Source: Laburnicola sp. R22_1 (lineage: Eukaryota > Ascomycota > Dothideomycetes > Pleosporales > Didymosphaeriaceae). From it: a stretch of DNA of 64,000 bases. The position numbers and the translations under genes are program-made. The stretch lies in assembly GCA_014281115.1 (NCBI GenBank), contig JACONQ010000005.1:1736001-1800000 (forward strand), written 5' to 3'. This document shows, one piece after another, positions 23,132 to 35,978 of this stretch; the stretch's first letter is position 1, and every line of letters begins with the position of its first letter. The notes below the pieces were generated by a model that saw nothing but the letters and a program-made list of their open reading frames with translations, searched no databases and was not told the origin of the DNA.

Positions 23132-24379
23132 GGCGGCAGCACAATGGCGATAGAGAGGGCAGAGAGGTGATGCGGGGTGTTTCGGCGCGGCGGTTGTTGC
23201 ACGGAGCGTGGAGGAAGAAGTGGCTCTGTGGCTCTGTGCCGGCCGGGCTCAAGTCATGACGAAGCCACATTACCGAAAAAGGACGCAGGAGCGCTGCTCT
23301 CCCGGCTCGGAGGTACAAGCGCCTTGTTGATCCGCGGTTCTCCTCAACACCAAAATGCTCACTCCGCATTGCAACCGTCTGAACGAGAATGATCACCACA
23401 ACGTATTCCTAAAAACGGCGAATACGGTATGAGCACCCCGCAACGCTCGAAACCTCCAAACATCGTTATGAGACATGGTTCGGACAGCCTCATCAGGGGC
23501 CTTTTGCCAGTCCCTGCATGAAGCGAGCACGGGCGCCAGGAACCAACCCTGCGGTGGTACACTCATCATACTTCAGCTGGTGCACCGCGAGAACCCTCAG
23601 CCTCACAGGTTTCCTCCGTCGCGATGCTGTACCAGTCGAATATTCGTGCTTTCGAAGCTCGCAAACATGACACAGTTGCCACAACACGCCATTGCAGCAT
23701 GGCAACTCGTGGCCTGGCGGTCATTCGTGGCATTTCTTCACGCGACATCACCAGGTCCCACGCGGAGGTGCAGTAGGCAGGGTCGCGCATCACATACTCA
23801 TTGGTGATGCAATATGCAGAACACGGCATATGTGCAAGCAAGGTAAAGCTGGGTCGTCATGCATAGCGAGGCCTTGGGCCGGCTTCCAGCTTGCAAGAAC
23901 ATGTGTCGATGAGATCATGAGAGTTCCTCCTCGTATGTATGAACAAACCTTCCGCAGAGCATCACTGACCCTCCGGGATCCACCGCAGTTAATAGAGGCG
24001 ACGAATGCTGACCGAAGGACCCGACAGCCACAAATATCTTCCATGACGATCTCGGCTTGTCTTTGAGGAAAAAATAACTTGTACTGATTGCGAACTGGAC
24101 TCACAGAGTGCAGGGCGCAGGGCACGTCCTGCTCCGCTCTCCAATGTTGTACGAATACGCTCGCTCGCTTTCGCCGTAGAATGTGCCGTGCAAAACCGGG
24201 CCAATTTATCTTTCAGCCCCATGAGAAAGAGAAGGTTCCGATGAGAAACATGTATTGTTCCTTCAGGCGATATCCCATACACTATTGCCAGCGTGGCACG
24301 GACGTACAGGATAGTCGTCATTGCCGCCAATTTGCCAGGCGACGGCTGCATGGAACATGGTTGTAGAGATTCGCCCGAG
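23132..24379. other. Intergenic region
   Basis: Many short open frames overlap on both strands, but none has a domain, signal peptide or consistent splice structure. No gene is called. Confidence 0.5.
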
Positions 24380-24990
24380 TTTTTAGCTATACGAGTCACC
24401 GGAGGCTTTAGCTATACCCACCAACTTATAACTGTATTAAGCACAGGTTACTATTAGCTAAATAAGTTTTTATAGATTTTTTTTGTGCGATTAAAGGATT
24501 TCTAATAAAAATATTATAATAATAGCAGTTATCCCTCCTGCTGTTGTATACACAGAAAAGCGTTTTAAGGTGTTAATAAAAAGGGGTTAGAAAGTTTTTA
24601 TAACGTTAGCTTTTTTAAAGCTTGCTTTTTTTTAAGCTACTTTAATTACTAGTTAATTTTTTACTTTATATACTATTAAGTTTTACGCTCTTTTTAATTA
24701 CTAAGTAGAGGGCTCTATTTTTTTCTTATATTATTTAAGATAAAAGCCTTTATTATCCTACCCCTAGGTAGATTAAATAATGCTACACATACCTAAATTA
24801 AATTTATTAAACTAAAAATAAGAATTATTAAAGTATTGAAAAACTTTACTTAAAAAAAAGTAGTTTTATATTATAATTAGTAATATTAGTTACTATAAAA
24901 TAGTTAGCTATACTAAAGTTATTTAGTAGGAGCTACTTAAAAGCTATTATAATAAGTACTTAATTAACTATTTCGGTAAGGGCTTTTAAC
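24380..24990. repeat. AT-rich RIP-decayed repeat tract
   Basis: Composition switches sharply to A/T with dense TpA at about 24.38 kb and back at 24.99 kb. Part of it is a mutated copy of a repeat at 55.6 kb, which identifies the change as RIP-like rather than simple low complexity. Confidence 0.8.
24678..24795 (-). repeat. RIP-mutated copy of the 55.6-kb repeat
   Basis: About 118 bp align in inverted orientation with 55622-55740. They share the block TACCCCTAGGTAGATTAAA-like CCTACCCCTAGGTAGATTAA, and also ACGCTCTTTTT and AAAGCCTTT. Nearly all differences are G-to-A or C-to-T in this copy. Confidence 0.8.
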
Positions 24991-27392
24991 TCTGTTGCCT
25001 TAGTTCTTCACAGCATCTCCCCATGGAAGGATGCTGTTCGTGCAGTGGTAGACCTTTTTGCAATTGGCAAGACAACGCCGGCGCAAGTCTGACACATGTT
25101 AGGGGCAAAGGTCTGCCACACACACGGTGTACCGAGTCAATAAAGCTCTGAGAGTCGAATGTGCTTCCACGTGTCTAGTCTCGATTATGTAGAGCCTAGA
25201 GGTAGATTTGAAGATCTGGTGCAGGTGCTCCCCTGGTTTCATCAAAAGCTCAAGTAGAGCTAGGGTAGATGGGCATGGTCCACATGGGTCCATTGATTAT
25301 CGATTCGCGATCGTTACCTGGTAGCCTCGATGCGATTAGGTACAATGTCGCCGTCCTCACCGCAGGGTGGCAAACATGATGCGTGTCCAGGTGTAAGGCA
25401 AGGCGAGGCGTCAACGAATCGGTCGGGCGTTATTAGACTGCATGCGGCTGCGGAGTTTCAAGCCTAGCCAGCCGATACTGTACGAGCAGCTCGTGATATG
25501 TATTGAAAATATGCAAGACGCATGGTCTGGCCTCGCGCAAGATCTACTAGGTAGAGCTGGATCTGTATCCAGGACCATGGCCAGATGTTCCTTCGCGGTT
25601 GCGTGCAGCATAGCGGTGAAGGGCTGGGCTGCTGCAGTTGCACAAGGTTGTGTGGCGCAAATCAATATTCCATCGACAGTAACAGTTCAACACTGTGCTT
25701 CCCGCCAGCGCCGAGGTGCTGGAGCAGCCCGGCTCCAATCCTGTAGGCTGTAGCGAGCAGACTCTGTTGGCGGCTGGGCGCCCGTCACGTCCGCAAGGTA
25801 CACGGTTTTCCGGGAGGGTCATCAGAGGTAGCTCTGTGCTAGCCAGCCAACGATGCCTCGTGAAGCGGGCACGAGCTGCGGCGAACAGCCAGCGGCGCCG
25901 GGTACGAGCAAGATGCCGTGCGGGCGTTCGCCAGGAGGAAATTGCACTGCGTGTCGAGCAGAGGACGGCGATGTTGGCACGAAGACTTTCCGCAGCGAGC
26001 GGGACGACGAAGAGGACACTGGTTTGCGTCACGTAGGCATTTCGCCGCCGAGTGCTGCGCGGCACGGCAGGCAAAGGCGAGACGTTGCAGCGTGGTGTTT
26101 GTGGTGAGGCTCGCTTTTCGACCGTTGCTCGGCGCCACATGTGCATGGCCTCGGCAGATGTTCGGACGTCTTCTTGCTCAAAACGTGCCTCTTGCTCTGC
26201 TGTTGTATATGGAGAAGCGTCCAGAGTGCAGCGCGCCGTGGCCCAGACGAGTGGATTGCAAGTGTTGGAAAGACGGCGGGCAAGCGGGCGCGTTGGACTC
26301 CAGTCACTCCACGACCTACTCGGCTCGCGAGGCCGCACAAAGGCCCAAAATGGACATGCGTCGCGCTCCCGACTCCCAATATCTGCGACGCGTACTGGGT
26401 ACAGCTGTGTTCGTGAGTGCGAGCCGTCGCCGCGCTCTCGCATTCCCCCGCCTCTACCTCGCGCGCGGCATGGGTGCGGCCGCGGCGTCCCCCTGGCTCG
26501 CCATCCACCACACGGCCAATGTTTGGGACCCCCCAGACGGGTTCTGCTATTTCGAGCGAGACGAGGGCATCCGTGCCGCTAGCACCTCGTCGCAGGCCCG
26601 GCGCGGTTTGGCGTCTCCAGGTTAAGCGCGGTCACGGCCGGCGATGGCGTGCGTAGAACCTTGGAAGCACATCGTGTGGAGCGGACGCCTGGGTTGGAAC
26701 AGGCTCCGTGGTTCCTGTGGAGCGGCAGCTGGGTAGTGCTGGCGGCCGTGTCTGTCGCCGTGCATTATAACTGCTCCTGCCCCATGCCTCCCCCCCAAGA
26801 CAACCAACCCTAAAACGCACGAGGCTTGCACGCTTCCCAGGTACCGACCACCTACCTTAGGCCTCTGCAGGCGGCCAGGATACATGTGCTGCCTCTGAAT
26901 CATCGTGTGCAACACCTGCTCCCTCGCTGCTCTTCGGCCGCGCCCACATTCGTTCTTCTACGCTCGCTCGACGCTCGCCGCCCTGCTGGAACACCGACTC
27001 TGCAAGCAGTCCCTCGCGCGCCATCAGTTCCCGTACCCTACTTGCACCGTCACGGGATCGTTGCTGGCCGGGGGCCGCATCCCACCTTTGAATCCATCGG
27101 TCACGCGTACCTTGGAACTCGTTGCAGGTGCACCGGACGTCTTATCTATTAATCACCATCCCCAACCGTCTGCATTTCACTGCCCGGCCACCTCTCGCAT
27201 TACTTCCCCTTCACTGCTGCTAGCCCTGCGCTGCCCCTCACCTCCCTTCCTGCCCTGACGTCGACCTCGGAGCGCGGAACCACCCCGGCTGCACCTTCCT
27301 GCGCTCTCGGTGCAGTGTGCCGACCAGCCGGGCTGCTTCCAGATATTCTTATCTTGAACCCGGCCCTGTAATCCACCTCCCCCACCGCCACC
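24991..27392. other. Long intergenic and leader region
   Basis: The left part is of ordinary composition. About 25.4-26.7 kb is GC-rich, with long overlapping open frames on both strands (up to 298 codons) caused by low stop frequency; none resembles a protein family. About 26.8-27.39 kb is C/T-rich and is probably the promoter and leader of the next gene. Confidence 0.45.
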
Positions 27393-28875
27393 ATGGCCAA
27401 GCAGTTCTTCGTCGATTGGGAGCTATGGCAGAAAATGACTTTCGTAGGTTGATCTGTTCACATGTAGTTCGGCACTCTGCTAACGCTCTATCAGGTATTG
27501 GCCTGTGCAATTGTACCATCTCTCCCAGTCTTGCCCTCACTAGCCATGCTGACTCTCCCAGGTTGTCACCATCTTCATCGGGCTGGCCAAACTAAAGTAT
27601 GACCATTACCGCATTGCCAAGTACACCAAGATCGAGAAGGGCAAGCAGACGCAGACGCCCCAGATGCTAGAGGCGCAACCCGAGGAGACCAAAGAAGATG
27701 TACCCTTTGGCGTTCGCGCCATCGAGAGCGGAATCGAAGTCGACGGTGTCTGGATCTCCCGCACAAACACGCCTGTCGGCAGCAGTCGCTCATCCATAAC
27801 GGATATCAGACTCCCGCGAAGCCACAATGGCTCTCAGCTTGAGCTTCCGCAAGCCGTACTCGCCTCCTCGAGCCGCAACAGCTCTCGGCCACCCAGTTCT
27901 TTCGACTTGGCAGTCGGCGCCGAACGAGTCTCCAACAACTCACGCTCGTCGTCGCCAGGCCGCAACCCTGAAGGTCGCGCAAGGCCGCCGGTTTCCATAA
28001 ACACGAGATATAGTAAAAACCCTGCGACGCTGCAAGCTCTCGAGGGAGCCTACGCCTTTGGTCCCTCTGGTAAGTGAACGCGAAGCCCATAACATGGCAC
28101 GCACTAACGATGCGGTGCAGCAGGCAGCTCTCGAGACACCTCTGGCAAATCGAGCCCCCGGAGCAGCCCCCGGAACAGCCCCCGGAGCAGCGACGAAGGG
28201 TCAGACTATAGGGCCATGGACAACAGTCGACCACAACCCGCCTACTTGAGTCCCCAGAATCTCTCTCTGTATCCTGTCGACCCACGAGCCGATCTCGATC
28301 TACTTCAAAGTCACCGCATGTCCCACGTCGCCGAGACCGGACAACTCACGCCACGAGTTCGCAAACCAGTTAATAGTGGAGAATGGGCCACTGCCGGCGA
28401 CAACACTAGGCTTCCAGAAGAGATCTCAACCGTCAATGGAGTTGACTATTTTGTGCCCCAACAGAAAACCCCTTCTCCTCCTCCGGCTCCGGTTGCGACC
28501 CCTTCGAATGCGGCACCTGCAACAGACAGCCAGGCCGCAACCCAGGCCAAGCAAGCGGTCCCGTTGCTAGAGAGCTACGCGCAGCGACCATACTACCTTC
28601 CGGAGACATATCAGCCCCGGGGGCCGCAACATCAGTTTTCGTATGATGAAATGTCCATTGAGGTCAACACTGCACAGAATCAGCAACGAGATGCCCACGA
28701 CCCCGTACTGCGCAAGGTCAACTCGGGCTTTGAGATCCTGCGGCCGGGTACGCTACCCACCCCCGAAGAAGAGCAGGCCGCGCCTACGGAGAAGCGCCAG
28801 TCGAGACGCCTACAGAAGAAGCGTCGGACTTCTAGCGCAGGCTCTCGAACATCTCACTTCATAGAACAAGTCTAG
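27393..28875 (+). CDS. Single-pass membrane protein with long disordered tail
   Basis: Four exons (27393-27443, 27495-27512, 27562-28069, 28124-28875) give about 442 aa. The ATG has a near-ideal context (CACCATGGC). The second exon is only 18 nt (VLACAI) and lies inside the sole membrane segment, MTFVLACAIVVTIFIGL; splicing it in is what makes the segment continuous. A basic stretch follows (KLKYDHYRIAKYTKIEKGK). The remaining 380 residues are Ser/Pro/Gln-rich, include a SPRS-type repeat (SSPRSSPRNSPRSS) and end with a basic patch KRQSRRLQKKRRTSS. The topology suggests a short N-terminus and a long cytosolic or nucleoplasmic tail. No known family is recognised. The last acceptor is a CAGCAG tandem, allowing one extra residue. 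Confidence 0.8.
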
Positions 28876-30604
28876 GCCTTGCCTGAGCATTGCCGTCATC
28901 AGTTACAATATTTCCTGGGTCTCTGGATTCAGCGCATTAACCTCTCAAAATTGGAGTCTCCTTGCGTCCTTGTACCACCATGTCCATATCATCAAGGACC
29001 GGCGTTCCACCTGAAATTCTTTATTTCACAGCATGCAAGGCTCCACCTTGCCAGTTGGCACCTATCAAGGCATCACTGCGTTGGCGTTTCTGGGGCGAAT
29101 TTACGGGCATTTTGGATTTGCATGTCTTCGGTTGTTAAACCGCTATTGGTCCTTTATAAAAACGGGCTGCCTCGGGAGGTGTTGATCGAGGCAACCGGCC
29201 AGCGCCGGTGTTCCGAAAAGTTGCGTTGTATACTAGGAGCGGCTCCCTCTTCTTTTTCTCGAGCCTAACAAATCCTGTGTATAACTGTAGGCTGCGGCCG
29301 ACGTATTTGCATCATAATACATAACTTTTGGATGAATTATCCGGGCTTGATTGAAGTTTAGACTTTGGGGCATGTTGGCGTGCGAGGACTGAGGTTGGGG
29401 TGAACTGCAATTAGAGTTTCGAGGCAGTGGGTGAGCGGCTGACGGGATACGGGGGGGCGTCAGCACTGGGCGCGGAAGCGGCAAAGCGACGCCAAGGAAA
29501 TTGCGAAGTGCAAATCGTGACATGGTTGGTTGCGCGACGGACGTGGGTTGTTCGGGCTCCAACAGATGGCAGATCGACGAGAGGATGTGGGGATCTACGT
29601 AGGCGAGGAAGTGCCCTCCCTCGTCTTCCTTGAGGTTGGTATTTTTGGGGATTTTGCAACCTTCTTTGCTTTTTGCGTGGAGGTTTGGTATTCAGGGCAC
29701 TACTTGGCTTGGTGGGTGCGTGCAGGTGGGCGGGTAGACATCTGCCTGGGCAGAGTTGGATGGATGGTCATGGATGGCTCGAGCTACCTAGATCAGACGT
29801 AGCGACGGTGGAACGAGCCTCGGAAAACGTGTTCATCACCAATCCCAATGAAAAAAGAGCGGCCCGAGATCTATAGAACTGCCTTCCGCGGAAACGTATC
29901 TAGCTTGTTGGGTTACAGGACCGAAACGGCGAAATGTGAGGATGTGGAGCTACATCTATAGACATACGTATTTGTGCTTCTGTTAGTGTGCAGTAGTAGT
30001 AGTAGTAGTAGTAGTAGTAGTTGTTGTTGGAGGAACTTGGGGCTTGGATCTTGGTGTATTGGATTGAGTCAGTCACTGGGCAATGGGTGGGTGCCAGCAT
30101 AGGAGCTTTATGCGTGGCGTTGAGGGTGGCGGTGATGGTGCGGTGGGATGGATGGAACAGCTCATTTGGTGGCGTTGGAGCCGGCGCGGCGGGAAGGGAA
30201 AAGGGGGTGGGTGGTGCGTTGTTAGATGGTATGTGGTATGGGAGATGGAGTGTGGGAGAGGGCGGGCTGGGTGGATGGGGGTTAGAAATGGGAGTTGTAG
30301 GCGTGATGGTTGCTGATTTGAGTGTGTGGTGTAGTGAATTGATCCTGTGGTTTACCTAGGTAGGGTTCGACTGACTAATCTCTTTTTGGATCCCTCTAGA
30401 TTTCGCGAAGGGTCTCGGGAAGCAGGGAGCAAAGGTTTTGAACGTTGTTCACGGTGCGCAAATGTAGAGCATGGAATGCTCACGTTAGTCAGTCATTATG
30501 GCTGTAGAGCAATGCGCATGAGCCCCGAAGGCACGTTGTACATTGAAATCATGGAGAAAATCATGTGATGACGCGCCCAGCGCTTGGGCCACGCTGACAA
30601 TTCG
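28876..30604. other. Intergenic region
   Basis: About 1.7 kb without a supported gene. The right half on the plus strand is G-rich with GGTGG/GGATGG runs, and a triplet microsatellite lies inside. Confidence 0.5.
29992..30020. repeat. (AGT)n microsatellite
   Basis: Uninterrupted AGT triplets over 29 bp, followed by TTG triplets. Non-coding position. Confidence 0.95.
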
Positions 30605-30610
30605 ACGCGT
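30605..30610. promoter_or_regulatory. MluI cell-cycle box (ACGCGT) upstream of RAD51
   Basis: The palindrome ACGCGT lies 89 bp before the RAD51 ATG. In yeasts such boxes bind MBF and drive S-phase expression of DNA-repair genes including RAD51. Only one copy is seen, so the regulatory role is inferred. Confidence 0.4.
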
Positions 30611-30698
30611 CGCTTTCGCCACTGCCTATCATCTCCCCACCATCTTCCAGCGACGTTGACGCAACCGTACAAACTTCTCAGATTCACGAGCCGCCGTA

Positions 30699-31844
30699 AT
30701 GAGCAACGAAGAGGAGCAATTCGATGATAGCGCACAAGGCGCACCGGGCGCGCCTACGCCTGTTGCCGCGCTGGAGGTACGCGTCGTTGTATTAATCCGC
30801 CGGCAATCATCTTGCTAACGTGCTACAGGGCATCAATGGGTTGACTGCCCGAGACATCAAGCTTGTAATTGAGGGCGGTTACAATACCGTCGAAGCTATC
30901 GCATACACGTAAGTGCGAACGGCGCGAAGTGTGGTCCTGCCGCCTAACTTGTCCTCAGACCAAAGCGACAGCTGGAGCAGATAAAAGGCATATCAGAACA
31001 GAAAGCATCGAAAATCCTCCAAGAAGCCGCGAAGCTAGTACCAATGGGCTTCACGACCGCGACAGAGATGCATCAGCGTCGAAGCGAACTCATCTCGATC
31101 ACGACCGGGTCGAAACAGTTGGATACTCTGCTTGCGGGCGGTATCGAGACTGGCTCTATAACCGAGATATTTGGCGAGTTTAGAACCGGGAAGAGTCAGA
31201 TATGTCACACGCTCGCTGTAACATGCCAACTCCCGTTCGATATGGGTGGTGGCGAGGGCAAATGTTTGTACATCGACACAGAAGGCACGTTTCGACCGGT
31301 GCGTCTGCTCGCCGTCGCGAACAGATACGGTCTCTCTGGCGAGGAGGTGCTCGATAACGTCGCGTATGCCCGTGCATACAATTCGGACCACCAGCTGGAG
31401 CTTCTCAACCAAGCAGCCCAGATGATGACCGAAACCCGCTTCTCTTTGCTGATTGTCGACTCGGCCACATCGCTATACCGAACGGATTTCGCAGGCCGTG
31501 GAGAGCTCTCTAGCCGGCAAACACATCTGGCCAAATTCATGCGCACGCTGCAGAGGCTTGCGGACGAGTTTGGGATCGCGGTCGTCATCACTAACCAGGT
31601 CGTCGCCCAGGTAGACGGAGGGCCAAGCGCAATGTTCAATCCTGATCCGAAGAAGCCGATCGGCGGCAACATCATCGCCCATGCGAGTACTACGCGTCTT
31701 AGCTTGCGGAAGGGTAGAGGAGAGACGCGAGTGTGCAAGATCTACGACAGCCCTTGTCTACCCGAAAGCGATTGCCTCTTTGCAATCAACGAAGACGGCA
31801 TTGGGGATCCCAAGGAAAAGGACCTGGAGAACCACAACCACTAG
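30699..31844 (+). CDS. rad51: RAD51 recombinase
   Basis: Three exons (30699-30776, 30829-30908, 30959-31844) give 347 aa, the usual eukaryotic length. An acidic N-terminus precedes a helix-hairpin-helix domain ([19 protein letters not shown] to [15 protein letters not shown] [14 protein letters not shown]). The RecA core has Walker A GEFRTGKS (about 125-132, with K131) and Walker B LLIVD (D220). Loop-region motifs QVVAQVDGG and the C-terminal [20 protein letters not shown] are typical of Rad51 rather than Dmc1. The protein forms the nucleoprotein filament for homologous recombination in the nucleus. All introns are short GT-AG. The model is secure. Confidence 0.98.
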
Positions 31845-32237
31845 AGGTCTAAAGACATGACGAAGGTTTGATGAGGCGTAGAGGGAAGGCACTGCATTTA
31901 CTGCATTTTGGTTCTATGCATGGGTGGCGTAGGCGGGAGGACAGTTGGATGTCGCGATGTGCTTTTTCATTATATCCTATGCGTTGTTATGCGGGTGTTC
32001 TTGCAAATAAATGATCATTTGGAAGGTCTATCAAAGTGTAGCAAAAGTGAGTGAAAGTGACAGTGAAACTACCTGCCTGCCCTGTGGCTAGTGCTGTGGC
32101 GCAAGCTTCTCTGACCGCGGCAGCTCCCGAAGTTTTGTTTGGTATGCGCGACCCTCGACCTGCACCTCAACCTTGCCGCGCGCTCGCGACCCTTCGAACC
32201 TCGATTGCCCCGCAGACAACCGACGCATGGGATCGCG
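31845..32237. other. Intergenic region
   Basis: RAD51 3' flank and NUP120 promoter. Nothing distinct is recognised. The open frame upstream of 32238 lacks an ATG and is not counted as coding. Confidence 0.45.
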
Positions 32238-35200
32238 ATGGTGAGGAACGCAGGCATTTGCCTCTACAAGGAGGCGCGATTGAACATTGAGCCCGCATAC
32301 CCTGGATCGACCCTCTCGTTCACCCTCCCCGCAAGCAGCGGCCACACCTTCGGCGCACAAACCCGTGCGAAGCGGACCGTTTTCGAGGAGACCGACATAG
32401 GAAAAGATGACGATGCATTCGCAAAGCGTCATTTGGCTAGCGACGGGTCGGTGTTCTTCAGACGGCGACATACGTATCCACGCAGCTTCCTTTGGCGCGT
32501 TCTTGATGGCAGAAAGATACTCGAAATCCAGGCGACGGATCTGGAGCACGACGAGCGTAACAAATACGAAGCGAATCTGACGTTACTTCTGCACTTCACC
32601 TCGCCCATTCGCCCGTTCTGCGTCGCATTCGCTGAACCCGACGATCGCAACGCGCTGACCGTGTTTGTAATTACGACACTCAACGAGCTTTACGCGATTA
32701 CACTGCCCTGCGATTTCTTCTCTAAGCCGACTGCTTCGGAGCTGGATATTGAGGATTGGTGCAAACGGAGCTCTCCCACTCTTTTCAGCACAAATACACC
32801 CTACCGCCTTGTCGCAGCCGGTGTTGACCAACTGCTGGTGTCGTTGAGCAGTGGGAGCATATTGCGCCTACTGCGGCAAAATAAGGACGATGCGTTATGG
32901 ACGGAGACAACTTTCCAGCACAGCAATTGGTCGCTCACGCTTCGCGGCGTGTTGCCATGGAAAGGGCAGCAGACGGTGCGCTTTGGAAATACAGACCTTG
33001 CCAGGTCTTCTGCAGCGGCCGTTGCTCTCTCGCCTGATGGCACCCATATCATATCTGTGTGCTTGGATCACAGCCTGAGGATATTTAACCTGGAGTCTGG
33101 AAAAATGACCAGACAACAAGATCTCTTGGACGCTTCGGACGACGCACACGATCAAAAGCCATCGCATTTCATTGGACCATCACAGCCCACGTTAATGAGG
33201 ATTGTGGACGTCAAGGGAGTGCTAGGAACGAGGTTTTTCGTCGTCATATATTCTCCAGCGCAGCACGAATTCAAATTTTGGGGTATTCGAGACGCAGACG
33301 AAAGAGTTCCAGAGGCCATCGTCGATCTTCAACCCGATTTTCGGTTTATTCCTCCCATTGATGAGCTCATGGATGCGACAGTCTGGACGATGGAAGAGTT
33401 TTTCATCGTTCCTTCAGGCTCCGGATGGAGAAGCACAGAACTTTGGCTTCGTGCGAGGTCTGGCCCAAGCAGCAAAGTATATTCGATAACATTCGATCCC
33501 TCCGATGATTCAGAACGTCTGCCACAAGTTTGGAAGACAGAATGGACAACGGTCGATCCAGGACCGCTGACTGTTGAGGGGTTAAGAAAGAACCCCGCGA
33601 ACCCAGGAGAGCAAGAATGGGATCCCTCGGAACTTTATGAGATTGACATTACCGAAAAGTGGCTGGATTTCCTCTTCTTCCCCGGACGATTCACTGTCGC
33701 CACACTGGAGACGGCATTATTGATCTTGCGGAGGGGTCTAGAAAGGGAACGTTCTACGACCAAACCCAAGGGTTCCCTGAAAGATCGACTATGCGCAATC
33801 ATAGTAGAATGCTCGACAAGAGCACAGGCGAGATCAACCAGAGTTGAGAGTCATGAACAGGCTATTGCCGAGCAGTGGGAAGCTTACTACGGTCTCGTCA
33901 AGGATCTGCATAAACGGAGAGGGGAGTCTCTTTCTCTTGCATATGACCACGACACAGATATGCCATGGCTAGTGCTGAGCGATTACCTCTCGGCTGTCCG
34001 CAAATGCAACGACTCGGAAACCATCATTCAGAATGCAGCTGTTATGACGAGCAGGCATCATCCTAGCGCTCCTCTCCGCAGAGCTTTTCATAAGCCGCAG
34101 ACAAAATCCAGAGACATATCCAGACTGTTGAACGCTGCTGCATTGTTTCGACGCCGCTTGTCATCATCATTTCAGCAAGAACTCAAGCGACAGCTTCATA
34201 TCGATCTGCTGCAGACGCGTTCAATCACTATTGTCGACCGTATGGAGCTGATGGAAGCCAACTGCGACCTGACGCAACTGTTGACTGAGGATGACTTAGC
34301 ATCTCTTGTCGAGGATCTGGGCACAGATGTCAAATATCTCAGTACCGATGTCTTTCTGGGCGCTTTGCAGACTCTGAAATTCGAAGAGAGAGGTGGAGCA
34401 TCCAGGCCAACCCAGATCGCGCGATATGGTCTTAAGTCTTTGCTTAGACTATCAACAGAGACACTCGAATTCAACTACGAGATCTTACTAGACTTGCTCG
34501 TCCTGATCTTGTTCATGCAATTTGAGGAAGACCTGTCCGAGGATTTTGACGCATCGATAGTGTTTGCCCAACTCATAGACGAGTTTAAGGACTGGCTTGT
34601 GCTGAATTGGATTGCAACGACTGTTTGGTCACGTCAGACACCCACCGGTCCCAGTTCAACCCTGTTGATGAAGTCTTTGGATGAGAAGTTCAAGACTTCA
34701 TCGCGCTTTCCCATGACCCAAACCGCCCTGGAGGGCATGTACGGCGACAGTATTTGCGCAGTTCCGATACCAAACGGTCTAAAGACAGAGCTGTTGACTT
34801 ATTGGAGTCAGGCTTGGCTGTCATCGATATTTAGCAGCCAGACCTTCGATTCGGCCGTGGAAGACATGATGGGAAAGCTTTTGCTTCAAAAAGAATACCA
34901 GCTAGCGATGGATTTTTCAAAGTTTCTACCGGAAAGCAATTGGGCTAGCTACCTCAAGGGCCGAATGTATATCGCTCTCTCAGAGAACCAGTTGGCATCT
35001 GCATGCTTCCAAAAAGCAGCGTACAACCTGGGTAAGTTCTCTTGAAGGAGCTTGATTCGACTAGTCGCTAACTTGATCAGGTCTTGGAAGCAACTTCGCC
35101 ATAGATATTGCGGACACGGCACGCCTAGTACCAGTCTTCGAACAGGATCTATTTTCCGACGGGCTTGCGAAGTACTATTCCCATATACTAGGTCTTTTCG

Positions 35201-35978
35201 AGAAGGCCAAAGCATACTCCTTTGTGGCAGACTTCGCTCGTCTGGGTCTGAAGTCCATAATGGGATCTCAGGATGAAACAACAAAGACGGACTTGTTGCA
35301 ACGTCTTTTTTCGACCTCGATACAAACGTCCAGGTTTGAAGAAGCTTACACGGCTATGGTCAGGCACTCGGACGTAGCTTTGTACGTATTGCGGATATGC
35401 CGAACAGAAGTAGTTGCTAATCAGCGTATAGGAAACACTCTTCCCTCCAGACCCTCATCACCTCTATGGTCGCTCAGTCACAGACCGCAGCCCTACTCAA
35501 GTTTCCCTTTGTTGGCCTTTCTGAAGAAGTGGACGCTACTCTCTCAGACCTATGCCACAAGACTCTCAACCTGGCGTCAGGGCCGCCATACCATCAAATC
35601 CTCTACTCTTTCCGCATCTCTCGCGGCAACTTCCGAGGCGCCGCCACGATACTTCACGAGCGGTTACAGCGGCTCAAGTCCACTTCGTCTAAAGTGCACG
35701 ATCCGGCCGACGAGTCGCTGGTACAATGCTACTTGATGATCATCAACGCGCTGTCGTCTGTGAGCCAGGAGGATGCATACATTCTTGCAGACCAGCGCGT
35801 CGATGACAGTGCGGTGCAATCGTGGCAGATTGGCAAGGCGAAGAAGCTGCTGAAGAGGCATATTGTCACATTAGATACTCTAAGGAAGGAATACCAAGCG
35901 GAATTGGACCGTGTGGCGGCGATTGAGTCTGGCCAGTTCGCGTTCATGGACCCGGCAGATGAGATGGATATTCTGTGA
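32238..35978 (+). CDS. nup120: Nucleoporin Nup120/Nup160 of the Y complex
   Basis: Three exons (32238-35031, 35081-35381, 35432-35978) give about 1213 aa. The N-terminal half fits the Nup120/Nup160 beta-propeller (LLLHFTSPIRPF, YRLVAAGVDQLLVSLSSGSIL, AVALSPDGTHIISVCLDHSLRIFNL as separate blades). The remainder is a long helical domain ending with HDPADESLVQCYLMIINALSS and FAFMDPADEMDIL. In the family it is a short-arm subunit of the Y-shaped Nup84/Nup107 complex of the nuclear pore scaffold. The first ATG of the family-like start is 32238 (MVRNAGICLYKEARL). Both introns are about 50 nt, and removing them restores conserved helical sequence. Confidence 0.92.

Noticed and set aside
25547..26443. 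298-codon minus-strand frame
   Set aside because: The region is GC-rich with few stops in any frame; several long frames overlap, and none has a domain, a bias or a splice structure.
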